Shown here one piece after another: positions 1 through 7,454 of a stretch of 61,007 nt of DNA (positions are counted from its first letter, which is position 1; every line of letters begins with the position of its first letter). The position numbers were made by a program, and so were the translations under genes. The stretch is from Gemmatimonadota bacterium. Lineage in GTDB: Bacteria > Latescibacterota > UBA2968 > GCA-2709665. Location of the stretch: the NCBI GenBank assembly GCA_028873695.1, contig JAPPNU010000022.1, forward strand, positions 1-61,007, read 5' to 3'. A model generated the notes under the pieces. It ran no database searches. It saw only the letters and a program-made list of their open reading frames with translations, and had not been told where the DNA came from.

Positions 1-2
1 AC

Positions 3-1031
3 CTCTTCCTCGGATACCAGAACCTCAAACACCAGACCAACTATTTCCTCAGCGCCTTCCATACGCGCCTGTTCTTTTTCGACAGCGGTCAACTCAATGC
101 GGATCGCTACTTCGGCGCGGAAGCGAGTCTGGTTCGGCCGTTCAGCCGTTTCAGCAGGATGGAACTGGGCACGCGGGGCATCAGGATTTCCCGCGAACGT
201 CTGGAACGGGAACGTTACGACAACCGGTGGGTCCGCCGCGGTTTCACCGGCAGCAGTCTGCGCGGGCTTTCGGGCACCGAAGTCGACTCCAGGGGAGCGG
301 TGGTTTCCTACCTGGCTCTGGTGGACGACAACTCGCTGATGAGCGGTTTCGGCGCCGTGGACGGGCGCAGGCTGCGCCTCGGCGCCGAAGGAAGCTGGGC
401 GGGAATGCGTTTTGCAGCATTCAATCTGGACCTGCGTCAATACATGCTCGCGCTGGATGAATATACGCTTGCCTTTCGTCTCTCCGGCGGCACCAGTTTC
501 GGCCCCAACAAGCGGGTCTATTTCGTGGGTGGCGTCAACAATCCGGTGAATCCGAATTTCTCAACTTTTGCCAACGTGGATCAGGACCGGATATTCTTTT
601 CCAGTTTCGTCTGGCCGCTGCGCGGTGTGGAGTTGTTCGAATTGGCCGGAGACACCTATGTACTGGCCAATGCGGCGTTTCGCTTCCCGCTGATCAGGGT
701 ACTGGCCATGGGATGGCCGCTGCCGCTCTTCTTCCAGAATGTCCAGGGTGAATTGTTCCTGGACGTCGGCGGCGCCTTTGAACGAGAGAGATGGCGCGAC
801 GGGTGGATTGCCCGCGACGGGGGCTTCGAGCTAAATGTGCCACAGCACTTCCGCGAGGGAAGGTCAAAACACGGATTCGAGAAACCGCAGACGGCCGCGG
901 GGTACGGATTCGGTGTTCGAGTGAACCTGGGCTACTTCCTGTTCCGTTACGATCTGGCCTGGCCCACGGACTTTGCGGAGACCTACCACCCCCACCAGTA
1001 TTTCTCAATTGACATGACGGGGCATTTTTAA
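3..1031 (+). CDS. C-terminal part of an outer-membrane beta-barrel protein (5' end outside window)
   Basis: The reading frame is open from the left edge of the window to a TAA at 1029-1031, so only the last 342 residues are visible. The sequence alternates short aromatic and polar strands with Gly-rich turns, and it ends in a strand whose last residue is Phe (MTGHF), the usual C-terminal signature read by the BAM machinery. The pattern resembles the barrel of Omp85/surface-antigen proteins or of the TolB-propeller plus barrel proteins seen in FCB bacteria. The N-terminal domain that would decide between these lies outside the window. Outer-membrane location is therefore well supported, the exact family is not. 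It is followed by repeat R1 copy A. Confidence 0.6.
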   Translation, partial: LFLGYQNLKHQTNYFLSAFHTRLFFFDSGQLNADRYFGAEASLVRPFSRFSRMELGTRGIRISRERLERERYDNRWVRRGFTGSSLRGLSGTEVDSRGAVVSYLALVDDNSLMSGFGAVDGRRLRLGAEGSWAGMRFAAFNLDLRQYMLALDEYTLAFRLSGGTSFGPNKRVYFVGGVNNPVNPNFSTFANVDQDRIFFSSFVWPLRGVELFELAGDTYVLANAAFRFPLIRVLAMGWPLPLFFQNVQGELFLDVGGAFERERWRDGWIARDGGFELNVPQHFREGRSKHGFEKPQTAAGYGFGVRVNLGYFLFRYDLAWPTDFAETYHPHQYFSIDMTGHF

Positions 1032-1035
1032 CTTT

Positions 1036-1215
1036 GATTCGTGATTTTTCGGGGACGTAAAACCGAATATATGCAAGTAGATAAAGGCGATTAAACTGCG
1101 GATTACCAGGATACACCGGGTCACTGGACGTGAACTGAAAAAACGACCTTTCGGATGACCTTTACGCCCCGTTTCGGGAGTTTTCGTCGCGTCGCCGCGT
1201 TGCTGTTTGTTCGAA
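1036..1215 (+). repeat. Repeat family R1, copy A (mosaic leader element)
   Basis: This fills most of the 300-bp gap before the TPR gene at 1332. Its first ~110 bp match copy C (52961) and, more loosely, copy B (3861, minus strand): GATTCGTnnTTTTTCGGGGA, then AAAGGCGATTAAACTGCGG, then CTGGACGTGAAC. Its last part (about 1180-1205) instead shares a 24-bp exact block with copy D at 38218, so the element is mosaic. The remainder of the gap up to 1331 shows nothing further that I recognise. Confidence 0.7.
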
Positions 1216-1331
1216 CCCGGGTTGACACGACCGAAGTGCCCGGCAACCTCGAACGCCGGTCCATCGGGCCGCAGTCAGGTGCGAAGCCGGATGGCGGCGC
1301 TCAGCTTCAACATTACGGGAGAACGTGAGAA

Positions 1332-1640
1332 TTGGCGGCCAAAGACCACTACAGGGAAGGATTGAAGCTGATCTCCTCAGGCAGCCTGGACGGGGCCTTC
1401 GAGATGTTTCATAAAGCGCTGGAAAAAGATCCGGACTTTTACATGGGGCATCTTGGCCTGGCGCAGGTCCTGGACAGGCAGGGCAAGGTCGACGATGCCA
1501 TTCTGCACGCGCGGGAAGCGATTCGGATCGCTCCGGATGAGCCGCTCGCCCATACGAGTCTTTCGAGGCTCTACCAGCAGAAGGGAATGATCGAAGAGGC
1601 GGAGGAGGCGATGGAGACGTCCCGGCGGTTGCAGGGCTGA
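1332..1640 (+). CDS. Small tetratricopeptide-repeat protein
   Basis: A 102-residue protein made almost entirely of TPR helices. Three repeats can be read, with the usual small and aromatic positions (for example AFEMFHKALEKDP and AILHAREAIRIAP). It has no signal peptide or membrane segment, so it is probably a cytoplasmic protein-protein adaptor. I chose the TTG at 1332 because GGGAG lies about 10 bases upstream and the TPR register begins immediately. The gene stands alone, with repeat R1 copy A in its leader and a strong terminator hairpin 26 bases after its stop. The partner cannot be inferred. Confidence 0.7.
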   Translation: MAAKDHYREGLKLISSGSLDGAFEMFHKALEKDPDFYMGHLGLAQVLDRQGKVDDAILHAREAIRIAPDEPLAHTSLSRLYQQKGMIEEAEEAMETSRRLQG

Positions 1641-1666
1641 CCACACCGAAAATCGGGTAACGGCAC

Positions 1667-1706
1667 CAGGGCGTGAACGTATCGGTTCGCGCCCTGTTTT
1701 ATTTTT
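1667..1706. terminator. Intrinsic terminator between convergent genes
   Basis: A 12-bp stem (1667-1678 paired with 1685-1696, one mismatch) is followed by a T-rich tract TTTTATTTTT on the plus strand. It ends the TPR gene. The T-tract overlaps the stop codon of the convergent membrane protein gene (stop at 1699-1701). Confidence 0.8.
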
Positions 1707-2745
1707 CCTCATTTGAATCGGCATTTTGCACTGCGCCGAGCCTGCGTGCGAGCAGAAGGCGTATCAACCCCGGTCCCCCCGCAACCAGGTACGTGACAAA
1801 GGCGATGCCGTGCATCACCGTTGCATAGGCAAGAGCGTCCGCAAGCGGTACATCGAATACCGCGTTGAGGGTCTGGCTGCAGAAATAGTGGTACGTACCC
1901 GTCCCTCCCGGTGTGGGAATGATGACGCCGATGGTCGAAATGACCAGGACCACGACGGCGTCCAGAAAACCAAGGTCGTACCGGGACGGGAAACCGAACG
2001 CGAAAAACGTGACGTAGGTGACGAGAATATAGACCAGGTTGAGAAGAATGCTGTACACAAGGATGCCGGCATAGCCCGAGATCGCGTGAACGCCGCCCAA
2101 TCCCTGAAACACCGACCGGAGAATGCCGGTCAGCCGGTCCGCAGCGGATCGAGAAACCCAGCGTACCGGTAACCTCACGATATTCGATGCGCGATCACCG
2201 TAGATCGACAGAATCGCGAAAAGCACGAGCACGGCCACCGTGGCCGCCAGCGCGAAGAGCGCGACCCCTTCCATCCATGGGAACGCCGCGGCGATTCTGT
2301 CTCTCGTAAGATAGAGAACCCCATCCAGAAAGATGAGGAGCGCCAGCATATCGATCGCACGTTCCACGAGGATGGTGGCGAGAACGCCGCTCAACGGCAG
2401 GCGCTGGTCCCGCTGAAGCGCGACCCCGCGCGCAATCTCGCCGGCACGGGAAATGACGTTGGTGGCCGCGTAGCCCACGAGTATGGCGTGGCTGGCCCGC
2501 AGGAAGGACACCTCACGGCTCACGGGTTTCAAGAGGATCCGCCAGCGCCAGGCTCGGGGGAAGATCGAGAGGAAGAGCAGAAAGACACTCAGGGCAAGCC
2601 AGGAAGCGCTCGCCTGCCTGACTGCAGACCACAATTTGGCGGGCGCAACGTCATGAAAGGCCAACCACAGAAACCCTGCGGCAAGCGCCGCCCCTATGGA
2701 AAACTTGAGCAGTGTCTTTATGGTCTGAGGCACCGTCGAATCCAC
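1699..2745 (-). CDS. Lysylphosphatidylglycerol synthase transmembrane-domain family protein (UPF0104/AglD-like)
   Basis: A 348-residue integral membrane protein with about eight hydrophobic segments. It shows the family pattern: an early RAWRWRILL segment, a central NVISRAGEIARGVALQR block (family consensus around PARxGEhhR), and a C-terminal TPGGTGTYHYF loop. The family (PF03706) forms the flippase-like half of MprF and many stand-alone proteins linked to glycolipid or isoprenoid-linked substrates. No lysyl-transferase domain is attached, so lipid modification itself is not indicated. Its ATG lies 2 bases after the era stop codon, so the two genes are very likely one transcript. Substrate unknown. 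Confidence 0.8.
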   Translation of the reverse strand: MDSTVPQTIKTLLKFSIGAALAAGFLWLAFHDVAPAKLWSAVRQASASWLALSVFLLFLSIFPRAWRWRILLKPVSREVSFLRASHAILVGYAATNVISRAGEIARGVALQRDQRLPLSGVLATILVERAIDMLALLIFLDGVLYLTRDRIAAAFPWMEGVALFALAATVAVLVLFAILSIYGDRASNIVRLPVRWVSRSAADRLTGILRSVFQGLGGVHAISGYAGILVYSILLNLVYILVTYVTFFAFGFPSRYDLGFLDAVVVLVISTIGVIIPTPGGTGTYHYFCSQTLNAVFDVPLADALAYATVMHGIAFVTYLVAGGPGLIRLLLARRLGAVQNADSNEEK

Positions 2746-2747
2746 GT

Positions 2748-3638
2748 TCAGTAGCCGAAACCGCGCAGGGCCTGTTCTTTCTTCCGCCAGTTCCGGAAGA
2801 CTTTCACCCTCAGTTCCAGATAGACCGGAGCGTCCAGGAAGGCCTCGATCCTGCCTCTCGCAGTCTTGCCGATGGATTTGAGGGTTTTCCCGTTTCTTCC
2901 GATGACGATGCCCTTCTGGGACTGTCGTTCGACGAAGATACTGGCCCGGATATGGGTTCTGTTTCTGTCTTCCCGGTATGCCTCCACCTTGACCGTCGTT
3001 GCATAGGGCAGTTCCTGGCGGAGTTGCAGGAAAATCTCCTCCCTGACGAGTTCAGCGACAAAAAACCGCTCCGGGTGCTCGGTGAGCGTGTCTTCGGGGA
3101 AGAACAGGGGTCCTGACGGCAACGCCTGCTCCAGACTGGACAGAAGCAGCTCGACGTTGCAACCGTTTTGGGCGGAAACCGTAATGACGTCCTGTATGTT
3201 GGCCTCTTTCTTCACGGCATCCGCGCACTGCGTTCCCCGGGCCGCGGACACCAGGTCTGACTTATTGACCGCGACGATGCGCGGCCTCCTGACCCTGCGG
3301 AGGACTTCACGCATTTCACGGTCGAAGGTGGCATCGAAGGCGGAGGCGTCAACCACACCGAGAAACACGTCCGCGTCACTCACGGAACGCCTTATCTGAT
3401 CGCACATTCGCTCGTGCAGACGACAACGGGGCTGAAACAGTCCCGGCGTATCCAGAAAAATCATCTGAGACGTCGGCGAGGTAAGAATGCCCGATACCCG
3501 GTGCCGCGTGGTCTGAGGTTTCGCGGTCACAATGGACAGGCGTGCGCCGACCAGAAGGTTAAACAACGTGGATTTGCCCACGTTGGCCTTTCCGGCGATG
3601 GCGATGTACCCGGATTTGAAATCGGCCGCGCTTGACAT
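2748..3638 (-). CDS. era: GTPase Era
   Basis: A 296-residue protein of normal Era length. The G1 loop GKANVGKST is near residue 17, the switch region PQTTRH follows, G3 is DTPG, G4 is NKSD, and the C-terminal third is a KH RNA-binding domain with the IGRNGKTLKSIG loop. Era binds the 3' end of 16S rRNA and assists 30S assembly at the membrane. The ATG at 3638 gives a short natural N-terminus before the G1 loop. Only a weak GAGGT is seen upstream because repeat R1 copy B ends about 12 bases before the start codon, so the leader of this essential gene is largely repeat sequence. Confidence 0.95.
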   Translation of the reverse strand: MSSAADFKSGYIAIAGKANVGKSTLFNLLVGARLSIVTAKPQTTRHRVSGILTSPTSQMIFLDTPGLFQPRCRLHERMCDQIRRSVSDADVFLGVVDASAFDATFDREMREVLRRVRRPRIVAVNKSDLVSAARGTQCADAVKKEANIQDVITVSAQNGCNVELLLSSLEQALPSGPLFFPEDTLTEHPERFFVAELVREEIFLQLRQELPYATTVKVEAYREDRNRTHIRASIFVERQSQKGIVIGRNGKTLKSIGKTARGRIEAFLDAPVYLELRVKVFRNWRKKEQALRGFGY

Positions 3639-3650
3639 AGACGAATTCTG

Positions 3651-3861
3651 ACCTCAATCCGAAAAAAGGCAACGGCAAGACTTACCACAAAAAGCACAAA
3701 AGGCACAGAAGGCATCGGCGCAAAAGCGGGCATCGAGGTCGTACAGTCGGATGAGTCTTTCGTTCACGTCCAGTGACCTGACTTATCCGGGAACTTTGAC
3801 GTCAATTCGCCTTTATACTTCTGTGTACATTCGACATACAGATCCCCGAAAAATACGAATC
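3651..3861 (-). repeat. Repeat family R1, copy B
   Basis: Read on the minus strand it runs from GATTCGTATTTTTCGGGGA (3861 downward), through CACTGGACGTGAACG, then a CTTCTGTGCCTTTTGTGC module, to a TTTTTTCGGATTGAGGTC end at 3651. The order and the end match copy C at 52961-53172. It occupies almost the whole gap between the PorV-like gene and era and is oriented with era. Confidence 0.75.
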
Positions 3862-3871
3862 AAGGCTGATC

Positions 3872-4819
3872 TCAGAAATACACGGAACCCGAGACACGGT
3901 AGGTGTTGTCCAGTTCACCGTGTTCCAGAAAGGCGAGGTCGAAAGCGACGCGTCCGCCCAGCCGGACGCCCACGCCCGCGGTGAAGTGATTCCCCCTGGC
4001 GCCCAGACGGAAGGCAAGCTTGTTCCGATAGAGGTATTCGATGCCAACCCTCGCGCCCTGAAAACTGTCAACGGAGGATTTCTCCTCCCCGACGCTGAGA
4101 CTTCCGCTGCATGTGATCAGTCCGTCGACCGCCGACACGGGCCTCGAGAGCGCGAGACCGAAGACAAGAACCGGCGGGACCCGGTCCGACGAACCCGAGT
4201 CGAACGTGATCTTCATGGGGATGAGATTACGAATCATCAGTCCCGCAGTCAGGTCCGCACGGGGCATATAGAGCATGCCGGCGTCGATCCCGAATCCCGA
4301 TCCGGCGCCGGTGCCGAGGCTGCGGGACACGAGCTTCACCCCGGCGCCCGCGAAGAGATCCTGCCTGAGGCCCCGGCCGAAGGCAAGATGGAGGTGGTAC
4401 TCAGTCGTACTTGTGACACGGGAAACGACCGGACGGTTGTCCGGACCCGGCGTAAGCGTTGGATCCTCAAGTTCGGTGATCTTGACGCCGTCAACGCCAA
4501 GGCGCGTGAGCCCGACGCCGAAGCCGCCGAGAGGAGAGGGCCCGCACAGGGTAAAGACGTCGTGGTTGACCGTACCGCCGAACTGCTCGGCATGTTGTAT
4601 CTGCAATTCTCGTCGCCGTAGTCGTTCGAGGCCTGCGGGATTCCAGTAAATGGCGGTCGCATCATCACTTACGGCCACAAAGGCGCTGCCCATCCCCAGG
4701 GGTCTTGCGCCGGCGCCGAGCAGCAGGGGGTCTTCCGAATAACGGGTCTCATCTTGCGCGGCAGCCGGACTAGGTCGCGTCAGGGCAAGCGTCAGGATCG
4801 CGAGGAGAAACTGCTTCAC
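3872..4819 (-). CDS. PorV/PorQ-like outer-membrane barrel protein
   Basis: A 315-residue exported protein. From the GTG at 4819 it begins with a textbook signal peptide (MKQFLLAILTLALTRPSPAAAQ, split here as MKQFLLAIL plus TLALTRPSPAAAQ). The mature start carries GARPLGMGSAFVAVSDDATAIYWNPAGL in family order (GARPLGMGSAFVAVSDDA then WNPAG), typical of the PorV/PorQ and UPF0164 barrels of FCB bacteria, and it ends in an aromatic strand (VSGSVYF). These proteins form FadL-like barrels, and PorV helps type IX secretion in Bacteroidetes. No T9SS gene is visible here, so that role is only a possibility. An in-frame ATG at 4855 exists but lies inside repeat R2 and would spoil the signal peptide. Confidence 0.75.
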   Translation of the reverse strand: MKQFLLAILTLALTRPSPAAAQDETRYSEDPLLLGAGARPLGMGSAFVAVSDDATAIYWNPAGLERLRRRELQIQHAEQFGGTVNHDVFTLCGPSPLGGFGVGLTRLGVDGVKITELEDPTLTPGPDNRPVVSRVTSTTEYHLHLAFGRGLRQDLFAGAGVKLVSRSLGTGAGSGFGIDAGMLYMPRADLTAGLMIRNLIPMKITFDSGSSDRVPPVLVFGLALSRPVSAVDGLITCSGSLSVGEEKSSVDSFQGARVGIEYLYRNKLAFRLGARGNHFTAGVGVRLGGRVAFDLAFLEHGELDNTYRVSGSVYF

Positions 4820-4834
4820 GGGAAGGACTCTTAC

Positions 4835-4997
4835 CAGCCCGTTGAAAAAGCCCATCCGGGCTGCGGCCGGCCCTTGCGGTCGAAATACTGCGTTGCGCTC
4901 CCTCGCCGAATCGCAGGATGGGACTCGGTTGCGCGCCTTGTCTTCGAACGCAAGGGCTCGGCCTCGCCTGCAGAGCGACTTTATCAACGGACTGTTA
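4835..4997 (+). repeat. Repeat family R2, copy 1 (foldback element)
   Basis: About 163 bp with terminal inverted repeats (left CAGCCCGTTGAAAAAG; right CTTTATCAACGGACTGTTA). It matches copies at 17107 and 30340 along its whole length. The two halves are imperfectly complementary over about 65 bp, so the element can fold into one long hairpin. It separates the PorV-like gene from the gene before it and supplies that gene's TAA stop (4995-4997). Confidence 0.85.
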
Positions 4998-5561
4998 CGG
5001 TGTGAAATGAACGGACGGAACAAGTATTGCGGCGCTTCCCGGCCCAAGCGCGGAATCCAGAGCCTTGATATCGGACGAAACGAGGGCGATGCCGATGGCC
5101 CCGGCCGGCAGGGGAAGTTCGTGTGGCTGGATGAGCAGGGCAGGAGAAAAATACAGCCGGGAACGACCACGGGGGCCCTCAATCAGCCGACCGCTGAAAT
5201 CGATCGGCAACCGTCTGCCCCGAAGCCGGAGTCCGGAATTTCCGGGTTCGACACTGTGCGGGTAGAGCCGGTCGATCATCCGGAGTTGCGACGGCGACAG
5301 TCGAAACGCTCCGGCAAGTCGATAATGCTGAATTGCGCAAACCCTCAAGACGTGCGCGCCGGCCTTCAGATAGACGTTGCGGGACGGCAGGTCGATGACG
5401 AGATAGTTAGCGTTCGGGTTTTCGCTTACGAACCGAAGTTCGAGGTGAAGGGCCTGTTTTCTGTTGAGGAGCGTTTGTTCGAGCGAATCCGGTACGCTCC
5501 CGGCGCCGGCCGGGAGAGACGACAACGACAGGGCGATGAGGATGGCGGCGGGGAGCGTCAA
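4995..5561 (-). CDS. Exported protein of unknown function, translationally coupled to an L,D-transpeptidase
   Basis: A 188-residue protein starting at a TTG (5561) that overlaps the TGA of the upstream L,D-transpeptidase gene by four bases (TTGA), a clear coupling arrangement. The start gives a signal peptide (LPAAILIALSLSSLPAGA). The segment YLVIDLPSRNVYLKAG near residue 50, followed by a Cys-Ala pair, lines up with the opening strands of the YkuD domain in its neighbour (VIVIDTVHNRLQIW, then VCAT). No HxCxR catalytic motif follows. I read it as a possible non-catalytic YkuD-like partner or an unrelated periplasmic protein. Its stop codon is provided by repeat R2 copy 1, so the C-terminus may have been altered by insertion. 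Confidence 0.6.
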   Translation of the reverse strand: MTLPAAILIALSLSSLPAGAGSVPDSLEQTLLNRKQALHLELRFVSENPNANYLVIDLPSRNVYLKAGAHVLRVCAIQHYRLAGAFRLSPSQLRMIDRLYPHSVEPGNSGLRLRGRRLPIDFSGRLIEGPRGRSRLYFSPALLIQPHELPLPAGAIGIALVSSDIKALDSALGPGSAAILVPSVHFTP

Positions 5562-6184
5562 TAGATGAAGACGCGGCTTCCGGTTTGTGCGAGGGCGAAC
5601 GTCGACTCGAGGTCGGCGTCGTTCAGACGAATGCATCCGTGGGTGATATTCCGCCCGATCAGATTCGGGTAGAGATTGCCGTGAATCTCGTAGCCGTCGC
5701 CCAGTTCCAGGGCGAACTTGCCCAGCGTGACCGGATCCAGACGTCTGAAATCCCACGGTAGTACGGGAGTCTCCAGACCTGCCTCCACGAAAGCCCATTC
5801 CGGCTTCTCCCAAATCGGATTCACCACTTTTCGCCGGATTTCGAATTGCCCCTTCGGCGTGTTGAACCGCCACGATTTGCGACCGTCGCTCAACAGGATC
5901 TTTCCGCTTCCGGTTGCGCAGACCGCCTCCCCCACCATTCGATTCCGGCGCCAGATCTGCAGGCGATTGTGTACCGTGTCGATGACGATGACCGGCTTCT
6001 CGTCCATCAACCCGTCGAGCGCGGCTTCCTGCCTTTGGATTTCCGTCTCGAGACGCTTCGCCGTAGAGGATATCTTCGGGGCGCCCGCCAGCTCGGAACG
6101 CGGACCCGGGGCGTCGGGTGAGCCGGATCGGCAGGCGGCGGCGACCAGGAGCGGAAATAATAAAAAAAAAGGAAACCGGTGCAT
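5558..6184 (-). CDS. L,D-transpeptidase (YkuD family), probable lipoprotein
   Basis: A 208-residue envelope protein. It starts with a hydrophobic signal (FPFFLLFPLLVAAAC) with a likely lipidated Cys, then a short coiled segment, then a YkuD domain from about residue 64. The catalytic motif is complete: HGNLYPNLIG...THGCIRLNDADL, with Cys in HGCIRL. Such enzymes form 3-3 peptidoglycan cross-links or attach lipoproteins to peptidoglycan. The gene lies downstream of a coiled lipoprotein gene on the same strand, separated by a strong hairpin, and overlaps the next gene. Lipoprotein anchoring is therefore one plausible substrate reaction, but the sequence alone does not prove it. Confidence 0.85.
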   Translation of the reverse strand: MHRFPFFLLFPLLVAAACRSGSPDAPGPRSELAGAPKISSTAKRLETEIQRQEAALDGLMDEKPVIVIDTVHNRLQIWRRNRMVGEAVCATGSGKILLSDGRKSWRFNTPKGQFEIRRKVVNPIWEKPEWAFVEAGLETPVLPWDFRRLDPVTLGKFALELGDGYEIHGNLYPNLIGRNITHGCIRLNDADLESTFALAQTGSRVFIY

Positions 6185-6197
6185 GCAATCGGTACCT

Positions 6198-6245
6198 AAA
6201 ACTGGAAAACCGAGAAGAGAGAAAACTTCTCGGTTTTCCAGTTTT
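6198..6245. terminator. Perfect 20-bp intercistronic hairpin (terminator or attenuator)
   Basis: Arms 6198-6217 and 6226-6245 are perfectly complementary over 20 bp with an 8-base loop. A-rich and T-rich ends give a U-tract on either strand. It lies between the lipoprotein stop (6272) and the L,D-transpeptidase start (6184), both on the minus strand. Either it ends the lipoprotein transcript with some readthrough, or it protects the 3' end of an abundant message. Confidence 0.85.
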
Positions 6246-6271
6246 TCAACGTGATTGAAACTTCAGACGGA

Positions 6272-6874
6272 CTATCGCAGATACCAGGCTTTGTTTTCCT
6301 CTTTCCAGTCTTCGATTTTCTGCATTGCGACTTTTACTGCGTCCTGTACTCCGCCCAGCTTGCCCTCCGCGTCCTGCGCCTGGGCAAGCGCGTCTTTTAA
6401 CATGCCGTTCTCGAGGCTGCCTTTTGCGCTATTCAATGAAGCTTCGGCCTCGCCGAGGTCTGCATTCAGCTGGTCCAGATCCTCGTCCGCGCCCTTACCG
6501 CGCGGCGCCGCACTGAGCGATTCACGGGCTTCAGCCAGACCTGGAGAAGTCGAATCGATGATCGCCTGAGCATCGTCACGTGTTTTGGCTTTATTGGTTT
6601 CCGCCTGCGACACGGACTGGTTCGCGCGTTCCTCTGCCTCGATAGCGGCAGTTCTGGCCTCTGTATATTCGCCCTTTTCCGTTTTGTCCTTGGCGTCTTG
6701 AAGCGTATTCGCGGCTGAACGGAAAATCTCCTCGGCATAGACGTCGGCTTCCGCGGCCTTGGCTTTGCTGAGGGCGCCTTCGGCGGCTTTGATTTCTTCT
6801 TCGGGAGGTTGTTCGCAAGCCGCGAAGGCTGCGGCAAAACAGACAACAAGGCCGATTCTCAGGACAGATCGCAT
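6272..6874 (-). CDS. Coiled-coil lipoprotein (DUF4398-like)
   Basis: A 200-residue protein with a signal peptide ending in FAACEQ, so lipidation at Cys20 is likely. The rest is Ala/Glu/Lys-rich heptad-like helix with repeated AxxAxxA spacing, as in DUF4398 and Lpp-like envelope proteins. The C-terminus ends KAWYLR, a basic tail. A strong AAGGAGGGGAG ribosome site precedes the ATG, and a consensus promoter lies about 100 bases upstream, which together suggest abundant expression. The next gene on the strand encodes an L,D-transpeptidase. A structural envelope tether role is inference. DUF4398 assignment is from composition and pattern only. Confidence 0.7.
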   Translation of the reverse strand: MRSVLRIGLVVCFAAAFAACEQPPEEEIKAAEGALSKAKAAEADVYAEEIFRSAANTLQDAKDKTEKGEYTEARTAAIEAEERANQSVSQAETNKAKTRDDAQAIIDSTSPGLAEARESLSAAPRGKGADEDLDQLNADLGEAEASLNSAKGSLENGMLKDALAQAQDAEGKLGGVQDAVKVAMQKIEDWKEENKAWYLR

Positions 6875-6973
6875 CTCCCCTCCTTGGTTGATAAGATCTC
6901 GAAAGTTGCCAACAAGTCAAAAAGAAATAACCATTTCCGAAACAGCTCACGGTGAATGCACTGATACAGGAAG

Positions 6974-7002
6974 AAGATACACCTTACGTTCCACAATGTC
7001 AA
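6974..7002 (-). promoter_or_regulatory. Sigma-70-type promoter of the coiled lipoprotein
   Basis: On the minus strand TTGACA (7002-6997), a 17-base spacer and TATCTT (6979-6974). A start near 6967 would give a leader of about 93 bases. The remaining sequence of this 343-bp gap (6875-7217) holds an R2 fragment and a weaker plus-strand promoter. Confidence 0.7.
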
Positions 7003-7067
7003 GCGATTTCTCCAGAAATTTCGCCGCTGCGCGGGTCGCGCGGACGCAACTCGCAAAGGCTCATACC

Positions 7068-7113
7068 GGCGTGCCCTCCCTCGTCTGTAGAGCGACTCTA
7101 TCAACGGACTGTT
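7068..7113 (+). repeat. Repeat family R2, degenerate right-end fragment
   Basis: GTAGAGCGACTCTATCAACG followed by GACTGTTT matches the right terminus of the full R2 copies. Sequence to its left (from about 7030) is only faintly similar, so this is a decayed or truncated copy. Confidence 0.65.
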
Positions 7114-7118
7114 TGCGG

Positions 7119-7147
7119 TTGCGTGCCCACTGCACTGACACTATATT
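7119..7147 (+). promoter_or_regulatory. Possible promoter of the small membrane protein
   Basis: TTGCGT (7119-7124), 17 bases, TATATT (7142-7147). The -10 box is good and the -35 box matches only in TTG. It starts at the inner border of the R2 fragment and points at the gene at 7218. Confidence 0.35.
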
Positions 7148-7217
7148 GGCAAAGTTCCGGAATTCGCCAGTGCGTCCGCTCGACTGTGGATGCTGCAGAA
7201 GTTAACAGGAGGAATCC

Positions 7218-7454
7218 ATGGGTTTCGAAAACCAATTGGGGGTGGCGGCGCTTTCCGTTCTGGGAGGGCTGCTTCTCAGATGGGTCGGAGTACCCACTCG
7301 CTGGACGCCGGTAACGCCTCTGGTTCTGTCGATGTTGATTGTCGCGTGCTTCGGAGAACTCGAGACCCTTGGCGACACCTTCAGGACCGGTCTGGTCAGC
7401 GGACTGTTCGCCAATGGATTCCTATTCCTTCTTCTGGGCACCCGGAATGGATGA
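7218..7454 (+). CDS. Small two- or three-segment membrane protein, unknown function
   Basis: A 78-residue hydrophobic protein preceded by AGGAGGA at a good distance from its ATG. Hydrophobic stretches lie at about residues 6-22, 30-44 and 56-73, joined by a short loop with GVPTRWTP. Size and layout resemble phage holins and their chromosomal relatives, but no holin-specific motif is certain and no lysis gene is nearby. Its last 33 bases overlap the 3' end of the convergent TPR gene, an unusual tail-to-tail coding overlap. The good ribosome site makes me believe it is translated. Confidence 0.6.
   Translation: MGFENQLGVAALSVLGGLLLRWVGVPTRWTPVTPLVLSMLIVACFGELETLGDTFRTGLVSGLFANGFLFLLLGTRNG

Noticed and set aside
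4820..5182. N-terminal extension of the PorV-like protein
   Set aside because: It crosses R2 and the neighbouring gene; a clear signal peptide begins at 4819.
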